This document shows, piece by piece, positions 15,936 through 25,319 of a stretch of 50,131 nucleotides of DNA. The notes below the pieces were generated by a model. The model was given only the letters and a program-made list of their open reading frames with translations. It did no database searches and was not told where the DNA came from. Source of the DNA: Pseudomonas chlororaphis (GTDB lineage: Bacteria; Pseudomonadota; Gammaproteobacteria; Pseudomonadales; Pseudomonadaceae); the NCBI RefSeq assembly GCF_000783395.1, contig NZ_JSFK01000001.1, forward strand, positions 551,540 through 601,670, given 5' to 3'. Each line of letters starts with the position of its first letter. Positions within the stretch are counted from its first letter, which is position 1. The translations under genes were made by a program, and so were the position numbers.

Positions 15936-16997
15936 ATGACTCAGCGAAAAATCATCCACATTGACTGCGACTGTTTCTACGCCGCCATCGAGATGCGCGA
16001 TGATCCGCGTCTGGCCGGCAAGCCGTTGGCAGTGGGCGGCTCGGCGGATCGGCGCGGGGTGATTGCCACCTGCAATTACGAAGCGCGGGCCTATGGTGTG
16101 CGTTCGGCAATGGCTTCGGGGCATGCACTGAAGTTGTGTCCGGACCTGACCATCGTCAAGCCGCGAATGGATGCCTATCGCGAAGCCTCGAAAGAAATTC
16201 ACACGATCTTTGCCGATTACACCGACCTGATCGAGCCGCTATCGCTGGATGAGGCCTATCTGGATGTCTCCGATAGTGCGCATTTTGGCGGCAGTGCCAC
16301 GCGCATCGCTCAGGACATCCGTCGCCGGGTCTCCAATCAATTGCACATCACCGTGTCTGCGGGGGTGGCGCCGAACAAGTTTCTGGCCAAAATTGCCAGC
16401 GACTGGAAAAAGCCCAACGGTTTGTTTGTGATCACGCCAGATCAGGTCGAAGACTTTGTCAGTGGTTTGCCGGTGAGCAAGTTGCACGGTGTCGGCAAGG
16501 TCACGGCCGACAAACTGGGCAGGCTCGGCATCATTGACTGCTCGCAGTTGCGTGAGTGGGACAAGCTGGCGCTGGTACGCGAATTCGGTAGCTTCGGCGA
16601 GCGATTGTGGAGTCTCGCCCGTGGGATCGATGACCGGCTGGTGCACAACGACAGTCGGCGTCAGTCGATCAGCGTGGAAAATACCTACGACGTTGATCTG
16701 CCGGATCTGCGCAGTTGCCTCGACAAACTGCCAGAGCTGCTGGAAACCCTGAAAACCCGTATGGCACGGATCGACAGCAGTTATCGGCCGGGCAAGCCGT
16801 TCGTCAAAGTGAAGTTTCATGATTTCACCCAGACCACGCTGGAGCAGGCCGGGGCAGGGCGGGATCTGGGCAGTTATCAGCTGATGCTGACGCAGGCGTT
16901 CAATCGCGGCGGGAAACCGGTGCGGTTGCTTGGGGTCGGGGTGAGGCTGGAGGATTTGCGCGGCGGGTTTGAGCAGATGGAGTTGTTTGAGCGGTAG
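15936..16997 (+). CDS. dinB: DNA polymerase IV (Y family), DinB
   Basis: DinB is the error-prone Y-family polymerase used for translesion synthesis. The 353-residue protein starts MTQRKIIHIDCDCFYAAIEM with the first metal-binding Asp at 10, followed by the steric region LAVGGSADRRGVIATCNYEA, the second acidic motif SLDEAYLDVS (about 103-112), the thumb helix-hairpin-helix VSKLHGVGKVTADKLGRLG, and a little-finger domain from about 240. Length is typical. It ends KVKFHDFTQTT... EQMELFER and lacks a clear extended beta-clamp tail, though the last residues QMELFE resemble a clamp-binding motif (QxxLF). A LexA box lies 50 bp upstream. Confidence 0.96.
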   Translation: MTQRKIIHIDCDCFYAAIEMRDDPRLAGKPLAVGGSADRRGVIATCNYEARAYGVRSAMASGHALKLCPDLTIVKPRMDAYREASKEIHTIFADYTDLIEPLSLDEAYLDVSDSAHFGGSATRIAQDIRRRVSNQLHITVSAGVAPNKFLAKIASDWKKPNGLFVITPDQVEDFVSGLPVSKLHGVGKVTADKLGRLGIIDCSQLREWDKLALVREFGSFGERLWSLARGIDDRLVHNDSRRQSISVENTYDVDLPDLRSCLDKLPELLETLKTRMARIDSSYRPGKPFVKVKFHDFTQTTLEQAGAGRDLGSYQLMLTQAFNRGGKPVRLLGVGVRLEDLRGGFEQMELFER

Positions 16998-17021
16998 TCT
17001 TGCGGTGTCTGTCAGGGACTC

Positions 17022-17090
17022 TTCGCGAGCAGGCTCGCTCCCACATTTGGAATGTATTCCACCCTGTGGGAGCGAGCCTGCTCGCGAAGC
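17022..17090. repeat. REP pair, type cgagcctgctcgcgaa, short spacer
   Basis: ttcgcgagcaggctcgctcc and its inverted copy separated by only about 15 bp; lies between convergent dinB and the lipoprotein gene at 17106, where it may also act as a transcription stop or mRNA 3' stabiliser. Confidence 0.9.
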
Positions 17091-17105
17091 TTTTAGCTTT
17101 TGCTG

Positions 17106-18059
17106 TTAATTCGGCCCCGGATCCGCCACCAGACGCCCGGCATCCTTGGTCAGCGACTTGAGAAACTCTGTCTGCAACTCAGGATCGTTGCGCGTCAGTT
17201 CGATCAGACTTTGTTCCAGCTCGCTGGCTTCTTCTTCCAGACCCAGTTCCGACAAGCGCTTGACCCGGTGTACCCACTGGCTCACTTCGTCGTCTTCCAG
17301 GTCGTCATAAATCAGCCCGTGCGCTTCCAGCAACTTGCCGCGCAGATGACTGCTGATCATCAGCGAAGAATCCGAGTGCACGTCATCCTTGGCGTCTTCG
17401 ACGCTGATCTGCAGTTTGCCGACGTGATTGAGGTCATTTTCGGCAAACGGACTGTCGAGCAGGTTCAGACGCAGCACACCATTACGATCGGTGGTCATGT
17501 CAAAGGTCTGTTTGCCAGCCTTGACCTGCACCGGCCGCTCGCTCCAGGGCAGGCTCGAATACTCCGTGCGCTTGTCGCGCTGGACTTCATCGATGCCGGC
17601 CAGATTCTGCTGCGCACGACCGTTGGACTGCACGTTCATGAACGGGTTGAGCCCGGCGAAACCGTAGCTCAGCCAGTCCTTGGTGACGCTGTCCGGCAGG
17701 TTGCCGAGGGCGAACACGTTGACCACGTTGGCGCCGACGCCACCGACCACGGCGACCACGCCCAGCGGGATCTCGTAGACCTCCCGCCAAGGCTGGTAGG
17801 GCGTATAGCGATCGTAGCGACGTGTCACTTCGAACTCGGTGACTTCAAAAGTCTTCTGTTCGTTGATCTTCACACGTCGCTGCGGCAGCTCAAGCGCCTT
17901 AGGCTCACCGACATCAATCTGCAGGCTATGGTCGAGCAACTTTCGCTCGACCCGCTCTTCGTGCTCGCTGCGTTGTGACATGTGATTGGCACAGCCGCTG
18001 ACCAGCAGGGCACCGCACAGGGCGGTGCCTCCGAGGCCTAAGGTGTTTCGCTTGAACAT
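17106..18059 (-). CDS. Hypothetical lipoprotein
   Basis: A 317-residue lipoprotein: signal peptide with lipobox LVSGC, cleavage before Cys23. The mature part begins with a charged segment (SQRSEHEERVERKLLDHSLQ), then a short hydrophobic Gly/Val stretch IPLGVVAVVGGVGANVVNVF near 98-117, then KTFEVTEFEVTRRYDRYTP-type beta repeats and an acidic helical tail (LGLEEEASELEQSLIELTR). I recognise no characterised domain. It begins 17 bp after the proS stop on the same strand, so it is probably cotranscribed with proS; this pairing is, as far as I remember, usual in Pseudomonas. The residue after Cys is Ala, not Asp, which points to the outer membrane. Confidence 0.75.
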   Translation of the reverse strand: MFKRNTLGLGGTALCGALLVSGCANHMSQRSEHEERVERKLLDHSLQIDVGEPKALELPQRRVKINEQKTFEVTEFEVTRRYDRYTPYQPWREVYEIPLGVVAVVGGVGANVVNVFALGNLPDSVTKDWLSYGFAGLNPFMNVQSNGRAQQNLAGIDEVQRDKRTEYSSLPWSERPVQVKAGKQTFDMTTDRNGVLRLNLLDSPFAENDLNHVGKLQISVEDAKDDVHSDSSLMISSHLRGKLLEAHGLIYDDLEDDEVSQWVHRVKRLSELGLEEEASELEQSLIELTRNDPELQTEFLKSLTKDAGRLVADPGPN

Positions 18060-18076
18060 GACGTCTCTATCTGGTT

Positions 18077-19792
18077 TCAGCGGCGGATACGGGCCTGCAG
18101 GAAGGACAATACGTCGGCCACCGGCAATGCTTGCGCTTCGCCTTCGGTACGGCTCTTGTATTCCAGGTTGCCTTCGGCGAGGCCGCGGTCGCTGACCACG
18201 ATCCGGTGAGGAATGCCGATCAGCTCCATGTCCGCGAATTTGATGCCCGGGCTGGTTTTCTTGTCGCGATCGTCCAGCAGCACTTCGAAGCCGGCCGCCG
18301 TCAGTTCGGCGTACAGCTTGTCGGTGGCTTCGCGCACCTGCTCGGTTTCATAGCGCAGCGGTACCAGAGCAATCTGGAACGGCGCCAGGGTGTCGCTCCA
18401 GATGATGCCGTTTTCGTCGTTGTTCTGCTCGATGGCCGCAGCTACCACGCGGGACACGCCGATGCCGTAGCAACCCATTTCCAGGGTCACTGGCTTGCCG
18501 TTCTCGCCCAACACTTCGCACTTCATCGCTTTGCTGTACTTGTTGCCCAGCTGGAAGATGTGCCCGACTTCGATGCCGCGCTTGATCTCCAGGGTGCCTT
18601 TGCCGTCCGGGCTTGGGTCACCGGCAACCACGTTGCGCAGGTCAGCCACGGTCGGAACCGGCAGATCACGCTCCCAGTTCACGCCGAAGTAGTGCTTGTC
18701 GTCGATGTTCGCGCCGATACCGAAGTCGCTCATCAGCTCGACCGAACGGTCGATGATGATTGGCAGCGGCAGGTTCAGCGGGCCGAGCGAACCGGCGCCG
18801 GCGCCAATGGCGTCACGCAGTTCGGCATCGGTGGCCATGACCAGCGGACTGGCCACGCCAGGTTGCTGGGCAGCCTTGATTTCGTTGAGTTCGTGATCGC
18901 CACGAATCACCAGCGCGATCAGCTTGCCTTCTTCTTCGGCGCGCACGATCAGGGTCTTGATGGTCTTTTCAATCGGCAGATTGAATTTTTCCACCAGGGC
19001 CGCGATGGTTTTGGTGTCTGGGGTGTCGACCAGGCGCAGCTCTTCGGTCGCAGCGGGACGCGACGTTTCACGCGGCACAGCTTCGGCCTTCTCGATGTTC
19101 GCCGCGTAGTCGGAACCGTTGCTGAAGACGATATCGTCTTCGCCAGACTCGGCCAGTACGTGGAATTCGTGCGAACCAGCGCCACCGATTGAACCGTTGT
19201 CGGCTTCAACCGGACGGAATTTCAGGCCAAGACGGGTGAACACGTTGCAGTAGGCCTGGTGCATGCGGTCGTAGGTGACCTGCAGCGAGGCTTGATCAGC
19301 GTGGAACGAGTAGGCGTCCTTCATGATGAATTCGCGGCCGCGCATCAAACCGAAGCGTGGGCGGATTTCGTCACGGAATTTGGTCTGGATCTGGTACAGG
19401 TTGATTGGCAGCTGTTTGTAGCTGCTCAACTCGTTGCGCATCAGATCGGTGATCACTTCTTCGTGGGTCGGGCCTGCGCAGAAGTCGCGACCGTGGCGGT
19501 CTTTGATGCGCAGCAGCTCAGGGCCGTACTCTTCCCAGCGTCCCGATTCCTGCCACAGTTCGGCCGGTTGGGTGCTCGGCATCAACACTTCCAGAGAGCC
19601 GGCGGCGTTCATCTCTTCGCGAACGATGGCTTCAACCTTGCGCATAACCCGCAGGCCCATGGGCAGCCAGGTGTACAGGCCCGAGGCGAGTTTGCGGATC
19701 ATGCCGGCGCGCAGCATCAGCTGATGGCTGATCACGACCGCATCGGAAGGCGTTTCTTTCTGTGTGGCGAGCAAAAATTGACTGGTGCGCAT
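18077..19792 (-). CDS. proS: Prolyl-tRNA synthetase ProS
   Basis: Class II aminoacyl-tRNA synthetase charging tRNA-Pro. The 571-residue protein (start [20 protein letters not shown]) has motif 1 near [20 protein letters not shown], motif 2 [20 protein letters not shown], an editing (YbaK-like) insertion domain from about 225 to 405 ([28 protein letters not shown]), motif 3 [24 protein letters not shown] and an anticodon-binding C-terminal domain ([20 protein letters not shown]). This is the bacterial editing type. An ATG at 19792 gives the family length; the frame stays open upstream to 19888 but without homology. Lipoprotein gene follows 17 bp after the stop. Confidence 0.97.
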   Translation of the reverse strand: MRTSQFLLATQKETPSDAVVISHQLMLRAGMIRKLASGLYTWLPMGLRVMRKVEAIVREEMNAAGSLEVLMPSTQPAELWQESGRWEEYGPELLRIKDRHGRDFCAGPTHEEVITDLMRNELSSYKQLPINLYQIQTKFRDEIRPRFGLMRGREFIMKDAYSFHADQASLQVTYDRMHQAYCNVFTRLGLKFRPVEADNGSIGGAGSHEFHVLAESGEDDIVFSNGSDYAANIEKAEAVPRETSRPAATEELRLVDTPDTKTIAALVEKFNLPIEKTIKTLIVRAEEEGKLIALVIRGDHELNEIKAAQQPGVASPLVMATDAELRDAIGAGAGSLGPLNLPLPIIIDRSVELMSDFGIGANIDDKHYFGVNWERDLPVPTVADLRNVVAGDPSPDGKGTLEIKRGIEVGHIFQLGNKYSKAMKCEVLGENGKPVTLEMGCYGIGVSRVVAAAIEQNNDENGIIWSDTLAPFQIALVPLRYETEQVREATDKLYAELTAAGFEVLLDDRDKKTSPGIKFADMELIGIPHRIVVSDRGLAEGNLEYKSRTEGEAQALPVADVLSFLQARIRR

Positions 19793-19921
19793 GGTTGGCC
19801 GTTGTCGGTTGCTATGACTGGAAATGACGGAGCAGTGTACCGGCGAGTTTTGCTGACGTACAGGCGTGCGGCCGGTGGTGAGGTCCAACGGCAGGATTCC
19901 TCCCGCCGTTGGCGAAACGTC

Positions 19922-21481
19922 TTACGACTCTTCCGCAACCGGCGTCGGTACAGGCTCGGGCGTGGGCGTAGGGCCTTCGCGGCGACTCTCCTGGAACCAG
20001 TGCAGGGCGATCAGCACCAGTGTCGGTACGCCGAGCAGGGCGGTGATCAGGAAGAAGCTGTGGTAACCGAACTTCTCGACCAGGACACCGGAATAGCCGC
20101 CCATCAGGCGCGGCAATAGCAGCATGATCGAGCTGAGCAGGGCGTATTGCGTGGCCGAGAACTTCAGGTTGGTCAGGCTCGACAAATAGGCCACGAACGC
20201 CGACGTCGCGAGACCCGAGCTGAAGTTGTCGAGGGAAATGGTCACCACCAGCATCTGCAGGTCCGGGCCCATGTCGGCGAGCATCACGAACAGCAGGTTG
20301 GTAGCTGCCGAAGCGACACCACCAATAAAGAGGATCGGCAGAATGCCGAAACGCACGATCAGCAGTCCCCCCATACCGGCGCCGACCAGCGTCATGATCA
20401 GGCCAAAGATTTTGCTGACACTGGCGATCTGATCCTTGGTGAAGCCCTGGTCGATGTAGAACACGTTGGCCATGACGCCCATGACCGTATCCGACATTCG
20501 ATACGTGGCGATCAGGCCGAGCAGCAGCAGCGCCTGCCAGCGGTAGCGCAGGATGAAGTCGTTGACCGGTGTCAGCACCGGTGCGAGGCCGCGACGACCC
20601 ATGGTCGACAGACACAGACCGGTCAGCAGCGTATAGAGAATCGCGCGCAGGAAGGCGCGGTCTTCGAGCAGCAGGTCAAGCGGACTCATGTCACCGAACA
20701 GCACACTGGCAAAATCGGTGTTGTAGAGCTGGGTGAACATCGCCGGTACCGAGACCAGCAAGATAATCAGCACAAACACCGACATCAGTTGATGCATGAA
20801 GGTGTAGCGCCCGGCCTGTAATTGAGTGCGCAGCGGTACCGGCGGCTCGCGCATCAGCAGCGTGGTCAGCAGCGCGGGAATCATCAGCGCGCCGAACAGT
20901 GCGTAAGTGCCAGCCCAGGCTGAGTGCTGATAATTGAAACCGGTAGAGCCGAAGCCTTCGGCGAAGAACAAGGCGCCGGCAGTCGCCAGCAGCGCAGCGA
21001 CACGGTAGCCGGACATATAACTGGCGGCGAGAGCGGCCTGGCGGTTGTCTTCGGCGATTTCCAGACGATAGGCATCCACCGCGATATCTTGAGTGGCGGA
21101 GGCGAAAGCGACGACGACTGCAATGGCGATCAGCCAGGACAGATGCTTCTGCGGATCGCAGAAACCCATGCCGATCAAGCCGAGAATCACCAGGGCTTGC
21201 GAGAGCACCAGCCACGAACGGCGACGACCAAGCTTGCCCAGCAACGGCAGGCGCCATTGGTCGAGCAAAGGTGACCAGACCCATTTGAACGCATAGGCCA
21301 GACCGATCAGGCTGGCATAGCCGATGGTTTCACGGGCCACACCGGCCTCACGAAGCCAGACGGAAAGCGTTGAAAACACCAGCATGTACGGCAGGCCGGC
21401 GGCGAAACCGAGCAACAACAGCACGAGCGTCGAAGGACTGGCATAAGCGGCTAGCGCGGCGCGCCAGGTTTTACGGGGCAT
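19922..21481 (-). CDS. ampG: AmpG-like muropeptide permease
   Basis: A 519-residue MFS transporter with about 14 hydrophobic segments, as in AmpG, which imports GlcNAc-anhydroMurNAc peptides for cell-wall recycling and so feeds AmpR control of beta-lactamase. Family landmarks: LLLLGFAAGLPYMLVFSTLS (about 19-38), YASLIGLAYAFKWVWSPLLD (55-74), FASATQDIAVDAYRLE (125-140) and QDIAVDAY as the signature. The C-terminal half is FSSGLATSAFVAYLSSLTN then an unusual Pro/Thr-Glu tail (EGPTPTPEPVPTPVAEES). Pseudomonas can have two AmpG-like proteins (AmpG and AmpP); length favours AmpG. Start ATG at 21481. Single gene upstream of proS on the same strand but 129 bp apart. Confidence 0.88.
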   Translation of the reverse strand: MPRKTWRAALAAYASPSTLVLLLLGFAAGLPYMLVFSTLSVWLREAGVARETIGYASLIGLAYAFKWVWSPLLDQWRLPLLGKLGRRRSWLVLSQALVILGLIGMGFCDPQKHLSWLIAIAVVVAFASATQDIAVDAYRLEIAEDNRQAALAASYMSGYRVAALLATAGALFFAEGFGSTGFNYQHSAWAGTYALFGALMIPALLTTLLMREPPVPLRTQLQAGRYTFMHQLMSVFVLIILLVSVPAMFTQLYNTDFASVLFGDMSPLDLLLEDRAFLRAILYTLLTGLCLSTMGRRGLAPVLTPVNDFILRYRWQALLLLGLIATYRMSDTVMGVMANVFYIDQGFTKDQIASVSKIFGLIMTLVGAGMGGLLIVRFGILPILFIGGVASAATNLLFVMLADMGPDLQMLVVTISLDNFSSGLATSAFVAYLSSLTNLKFSATQYALLSSIMLLLPRLMGGYSGVLVEKFGYHSFFLITALLGVPTLVLIALHWFQESRREGPTPTPEPVPTPVAEES

Positions 21482-21524
21482 GGGCTGAAGTCTGCCTCAA
21501 GATTGCGAAAACAAAGCGCGCACT

Positions 21525-21878
21525 CTAACCGCTGTGCTCTACCGGACGCCAGCCATGGCGCTGAATATCCACACGATTGTTCAGGACGGTGATGCCTTCC
21601 ATGCGCAATCGGGCCCGTTGCTCATCGCCCGAGGGGCTGCCCACCGGCAGGCTGATCCGACCGCCGGCGCCCAGTACACGGTGCCAGGGCAGTTTTGTAT
21701 CGCCGGGCAACTGACTCAAGGTGCGGCCGACCCAGCGGGCGGCGCGCCCCAACCCGGCCAGTTCAGCTAACTGACCATAGCTGACGACTTTGCCTTCTGG
21801 CACTTGAGCGAGGGTGGAGTAGAGCGCCGTGCGTCGGATTTGCGCTTCACTGTCACGGTCGTGGGGCTGCTCTGTCAC
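21525..21878 (-). CDS. Alkyltransferase-like protein (ATL), MGMT fold without the reactive Cys
   Basis: A 117-residue protein with the C-terminal MGMT DNA-binding domain: VPEGKVVSYGQLAELAG (26-42), the HTH and arginine finger in GLGRAARWVGRTL, and the active-site motif as PWHRVLG, with Trp65 in place of the PCHR cysteine. This is the hallmark of ATL proteins (YbaZ/eAtl, S. pombe Atl1), which bind O6-alkylguanine and flag it for nucleotide excision repair instead of transferring the alkyl group. I chose the GTG at 21878 (MTEQPHDRD) because CAGGA lies about 11 bases upstream; the frame continues to a TTG at 21917. Confidence 0.9.
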   Translation of the reverse strand: MTEQPHDRDSEAQIRRTALYSTLAQVPEGKVVSYGQLAELAGLGRAARWVGRTLSQLPGDTKLPWHRVLGAGGRISLPVGSPSGDEQRARLRMEGITVLNNRVDIQRHGWRPVEHSG

Positions 21879-22042
21879 GGGCGCGGTTCCTGAACATTGG
21901 CGGATTTGATGCTTCAAGGGTAATACGTCGCTGCGTAGTTGAGAAATGAACTCAATGGAAATCGTCCGGTCAGTCCTTGTCAGGGTCTTATTCCTACGGA
22001 TAATGCCGACCTTTTTCGCAAACTTGAGCCTTCGATTCGCTT

Positions 22043-23050
22043 ATGTTGTCCAGATCCTTGCTGTGCCTTGCTGTTTTCAGCGCGTCCACGCCCCTGCTTG
22101 CCGACACCGTCTGGTTGAAGAACGGTGACAAGTTGAGCGGCACCATCACCGTGTTCGACGGCGGCAAGCTGTTGATCCAGACCAAGTACGCCGGTGCGGT
22201 CACGATTGACTGGAAAGAGGTCAAGACGCTGGACAGCGATCAGCACTTGTTGGTCAAGCAGGACGCCTACACCGGTGAAGTGTCCAAGTCGCTGACCGCC
22301 GCCGAAGATGGCAAGGTCACCCTGGCCAACGGAGAGGCGCCGAAAACCGTGGAGCTGGCGAGCATTCAGCAGATTCTCAAGCCGAAACCGGTGGTCGAGG
22401 ATCTGGTGTGGAAGGGCAATGTTGACCTGGCGCTGGACTATCAGCGTGCCGAGAAGGACACCGACGACTACGATGTTGGCTTCAAGACCACGGCGCGTCA
22501 TGGTCGCTGGCGGCATACCGCCGAAGGTGAGTACAACCGCGAAGTGCAAGATGACGAAACCACCACCAACAACTGGCGCGCCGAATATGCACTCGACCGC
22601 TTTCTCACCGATCAATGGTTCTGGCAGGGTCGACTGAATTACAAGCGCGATCACATCGAAGAGCTGGCACGCCAGCGTGTGGTCGGTACCGGTCCCGGCT
22701 ACCAGTTCTGGGATGATGAGTTGGGCGCATTCTCGCTGGGCTCGCTGCTTAACCGCACCGACTACGAGTATCGCGATGGCAGCAAGGACAACTTCTATTC
22801 CGTCGCGATGAAGTGGGATTACAACCGCTACCTGATCGGCAAGAAGGTCGAATTCTTCACCAACGGTGAAGTGGGCAAACCGCTGTCCGGTGTTGCCGAT
22901 TACGCGCTGGATGCTGAATTGGGGCTGCGTTACAAGGTCACCGACTGGGCGTCGCTCAACCTCAAGGCCGAGCGCGACATCATCAGCGGCACCAACGATG
23001 CAGACTTGAACAAGACCCGTTACACCGCAGGGTTTGGCGTGGCCTGGTAA
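22043..23050 (+). CDS. DUF481 family outer-membrane protein
   Basis: A 335-residue exported protein. Signal peptide 1-20 (LLCLAVFSASTPLLA). Residues 21-115 carry a periplasmic domain of short beta repeats (VWLKNGDKLSGTITVFDGGK, WKEVKTLDSDQ, VTLANGEAPKTVEL), and about 125-335 form the DUF481 beta-barrel-like domain with alternating strands (GNVDLALDYQRAEKDTDDYD, RWRHTAEGEYNREV, WFWQGRLNYKRD) and a terminal Trp (YTAGFGVAW) typical of outer-membrane beta-barrels recognised by BamA. Family function is unproven; it is often linked to salt or envelope stress. Followed by a strong terminator. Confidence 0.87.
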   Translation: MLSRSLLCLAVFSASTPLLADTVWLKNGDKLSGTITVFDGGKLLIQTKYAGAVTIDWKEVKTLDSDQHLLVKQDAYTGEVSKSLTAAEDGKVTLANGEAPKTVELASIQQILKPKPVVEDLVWKGNVDLALDYQRAEKDTDDYDVGFKTTARHGRWRHTAEGEYNREVQDDETTTNNWRAEYALDRFLTDQWFWQGRLNYKRDHIEELARQRVVGTGPGYQFWDDELGAFSLGSLLNRTDYEYRDGSKDNFYSVAMKWDYNRYLIGKKVEFFTNGEVGKPLSGVADYALDAELGLRYKVTDWASLNLKAERDIISGTNDADLNKTRYTAGFGVAW

Positions 23051-23064
23051 GGCACTCACAAAAA

Positions 23065-23095
23065 ATCGCAGCCCTGACAGGCTGCGATTTTTTTT
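23065..23095 (+). terminator. Terminator of the DUF481 gene
   Basis: atcgcagcc / ggctgcgat, 6-base loop, then a run of eight T. Confidence 0.93.
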
Positions 23096-23118
23096 GTCTG
23101 TACAAAACAGACGCCCAC

Positions 23119-23147
23119 AAAAAAGCCCCGCTTTTAAGGGCGGGGCT
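23119..23147 (-). terminator. Terminator of the cold-shock gene
   Basis: agccccgc / gcggggct hairpin; read on the minus strand it is followed by T6. Sits between convergent genes, 22 bp from the csp stop. Confidence 0.9.
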
Positions 23148-23168
23148 CTTTTCTAAAGAAGCTACAAG

Positions 23169-23378
23169 TTAGATAACTTGTACTTCTTCAGCTTGCATGC
23201 CTTTCTGACCGCGGGTAGCGATGAAAGAAACCTGTTGGCCTTCTTTCAGGCTTTTGAAGCCGTCGGATTGGATAGCTTTGAAGTGAACGAACAGGTCGTC
23301 ACCGGATTGTGGAGTGATGAAGCCGAAGCCTTTTTCATCGTTGAACCACTTAACGGTACCGGTTTGGCGATTAGACAT
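23169..23378 (-). CDS. Cold-shock domain protein (CspA family)
   Basis: A 69-residue single cold-shock domain: RNP1 KGFGFI at 16-21 and RNP2 LFVHF at 29-33, with the conserved [13 protein letters not shown] start and the EGQQVSF strand. Such proteins bind single-stranded RNA/DNA and melt mRNA structure. Sequence is closest to the CapB/CspD-like short cold-shock proteins of Pseudomonas; whether it is cold-induced cannot be told from the protein. AGGAG lies close upstream of the ATG at 23378. The gene has its own terminator. Confidence 0.94.
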   Translation of the reverse strand: MSNRQTGTVKWFNDEKGFGFITPQSGDDLFVHFKAIQSDGFKSLKEGQQVSFIATRGQKGMQAEEVQVI

Positions 23379-23661
23379 GGTGTAACTCCTTGAACAAAGA
23401 TAACTGCGACTCAGGAAGAACCCTGGCCGAGACTGAGTGCAAAGAGCAGGAAAAATTCTTGTAGATGGTTGGATCGAAATTCAACATATCGTGTAGAGAT
23501 TCTCAGTGACACAAGCAACACAGTGACGCCACCTTAACCCAGTTTCCGAGAAGTGCCAATGCTTCTTGCGAAGGTTTCTCTGTTTTCGGGATCGGCGGTG
23601 TGACGGTTCGTCGCCAAAGCCCGTATTTCATGGGTGTTCGGCGAGAATTGCAGCCCGCACT
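23379..23661. other. Divergent gap between csp and dcd
   Basis: About 280 bp ahead of the dcd promoter. The csp half is expected to hold a long 5' leader, as cold-shock genes have, but I can point to no definite cold-box or promoter. An open frame in the dcd direction that extends upstream of the true dcd start (to 23566) has no homology signal. Confidence 0.4.
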
Positions 23662-23689
23662 TTGAACCCGGCGGCGCGCCCGGTAAGAT
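23662..23689 (+). promoter_or_regulatory. Probable sigma70 promoter of dcd
   Basis: TTGAAC, 16 bases, TAAGAT, 45 bp upstream of the dcd ATG. The spacer is very GC-rich. Confidence 0.45.
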
Positions 23690-23733
23690 GCGGGACAGAA
23701 TTTTTCCACCTCGCTATTCAGGACACCCCCGCC

Positions 23734-24300
23734 ATGAGCATCAAATCGGACAAGTGGATTCGCCGCATGGCGCAGGAACACGGCATGATCGAACCGTTCG
23801 TCGAGCGACAGATGCGCGGCAGCGATGACAGCCGTGTGATCTCCTACGGTGTATCGAGCTATGGCTACGATGTACGTTGCACCAACCACTTCAAGGTGTT
23901 CACCAACATCAACTCGTCCATCGTCGACCCGAAAAACTTCGACCCGGGCAGCTTCGTCGACGTCCACAGCGACGTCTGCATCATCCCGCCGAACTCTTTC
24001 GCCCTGGCCAGCACCGTCGAATATTTCCGTATTCCACGCAATGTGCTGACCATCTGCCTGGGTAAAAGCACCTACGCGCGCTGCGGCATCATCGTTAACG
24101 TCACGCCGCTCGAGCCTGAGTGGGAAGGTCACGTGACGCTGGAATTCTCCAACACCACCAATCTGCCGGCGAAAATTTACGCCAACGAAGGCGTGGCGCA
24201 GATGCTCTTCCTTGAATCCGACGAGGAATGCGAAGTGTCCTACAAGGATCGCGGCGGCAAGTACCAGGGCCAGCGCGGCGTCACTCTGCCGCGCACCTGA
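23734..24300 (+). CDS. dcd: dCTP deaminase
   Basis: Dcd deaminates dCTP to dUTP, the main source of dUMP for thymidylate synthesis in Gammaproteobacteria. The 188-residue protein has the trimeric dUTPase-like fold: [20 protein letters not shown] near 37-56, nucleotide-binding [18 protein letters not shown] (about 110-127) with the catalytic Glu in [17 protein letters not shown], and the C-terminal [19 protein letters not shown] tail that closes over the substrate. Start at the ATG at 23734 ([15 protein letters not shown]) matches the family. Followed by a hairpin at 24361 and a small ORF. Confidence 0.97.
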   Translation: MSIKSDKWIRRMAQEHGMIEPFVERQMRGSDDSRVISYGVSSYGYDVRCTNHFKVFTNINSSIVDPKNFDPGSFVDVHSDVCIIPPNSFALASTVEYFRIPRNVLTICLGKSTYARCGIIVNVTPLEPEWEGHVTLEFSNTTNLPAKIYANEGVAQMLFLESDEECEVSYKDRGGKYQGQRGVTLPRT

Positions 24301-24360
24301 TCCGTCCATCCGACAGATCGCGGGAATTCTTTGGCGGGCAGACACTCTATGGGGTGTACT

Positions 24361-24390
24361 GCCCGTTTTGCTTTCGGCAAAACGGGCCTT
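24361..24390 (+). terminator. Hairpin after dcd, probable terminator
   Basis: gcccgttttgc and gcaaaacgggc pair perfectly over 11 bp around a 5-base loop. Only a short TT follows, and the next gene starts 17 bp downstream, so it could also be a leader hairpin of that small gene. Confidence 0.6.
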
Positions 24391-24406
24391 CGCCGAGGAG
24401 TGCCCT

Positions 24407-24616
24407 ATGAAGATCGATCCGCAAATCACTGCCGAACTGGCAAGGCTCGAGCCCAATCAGATTGGCGTATTGGCCTGGTCCTTGTTGGCGCATCCGTCGC
24501 TGAACATGGCCGGCGGAATTCCCGGACAGCCCGATCCTGATACCCCCAACGAACAACCCACCGAACCGGGCGAACCGACCCTTCCGGACGAGCCGCCACC
24601 GGCACCGGTTGCCTGA
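24407..24616 (+). CDS. Small proline-rich hypothetical protein
   Basis: A 69-residue soluble protein with GAGGAG 6 bases before its ATG. The N-terminal half is helical (MKIDPQITAELARLEPNQIG, VLAWSLLAHPSLNMAGG) and the C-terminal half is a Pro/Glu-rich acidic tail (PDPDTPNEQPTEPGEPTLPD, EPPPAPVA). No domain recognised. Good ribosome binding site and biased composition suggest a real gene. It is convergent with pdeM and 46 bp from it. Confidence 0.65.
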   Translation: MKIDPQITAELARLEPNQIGVLAWSLLAHPSLNMAGGIPGQPDPDTPNEQPTEPGEPTLPDEPPPAPVA

Positions 24617-24662
24617 TCTGCATTGAAAATGAATGGCCAGTCAGATGAGGTCTGCAGAGACT

Positions 24663-25319
24663 TCAACTGACTGGCCATATTTCGTTGTCACCGATGACGA
24701 AAATCCTGCAGCTTTCATCCCTCTCGACTGGATATCCCCCAGTAAAAGCGCCAAATGCCGGCAGCAGACTGATGCGTTCACCGAGCCTGAAACACGCCAG
24801 GCGCAAGCTTTGTCGACCCTTGCCGTGCAGCCGATAGACCGGGTGTACGTGACCCGCCAGCACGTGCCTTTCAGGATGTGGGTCAGGTTCATGCTGCAAG
24901 GCGAATGGCCCGAGCAGCAGCGGTTCCGGCACCACACGGATGTTCAGCGACTCAGGCGGATCACCAGCGCGTTTGTCGTGGTTGCCGCGGATCAGTGTCA
25001 TCGGTAGCTCAGCGTGGCGCGCACGCCATTGCGCCAGCGCGCTCAGCGTGCCCGGGGCATGAGAGCCGGGTCCGTGCAGGAAATCCCCGAGAAAGATCAA
25101 TAAGCGGCAGGGCAGCTTCGCCAGTAACCGATCAATCACGGCGATATTGCTCGCCGTGGTGCCATGCGGGACCGGTTGACCAAGACTGCGGTAAGCCGCG
25201 GCTTTGCCGAAATGCACATCGGCAATCAGCAGCACCTGTTGCGCGGGCCAATACATGGCTTTCTCCGGCAAAAGCCAAAGTTCTTCGCCGGCCAGACGCA
25301 CCGGATAGCCTGAATTCAT
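24663..25319 (-). CDS. pdeM: Ligase-associated DNA damage response endonuclease PdeM
   Basis: A 218-residue metallophosphoesterase. Metal motifs appear in order: ADVHFGK at 33-39, LGDFLHG at about 77-83, RGNHDKR at about 112-118, and GHVHP at about 155-159. PdeM/MPE is one of four proteins of the ligase-associated repair set (exonuclease, ATP-dependent ligase, Lhr helicase, MPE); the P. putida protein is known to have Mn-dependent phosphodiesterase/DNase activity. Its ATG overlaps the stop of the helicase gene by 4 bases, so the two are translationally coupled. The other two members are 5 kb upstream, beyond the aot operon. Confidence 0.92.
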   Translation of the reverse strand: MNSGYPVRLAGEELWLLPEKAMYWPAQQVLLIADVHFGKAAAYRSLGQPVPHGTTASNIAVIDRLLAKLPCRLLIFLGDFLHGPGSHAPGTLSALAQWRARHAELPMTLIRGNHDKRAGDPPESLNIRVVPEPLLLGPFALQHEPDPHPERHVLAGHVHPVYRLHGKGRQSLRLACFRLGERISLLPAFGAFTGGYPVERDESCRIFVIGDNEIWPVS

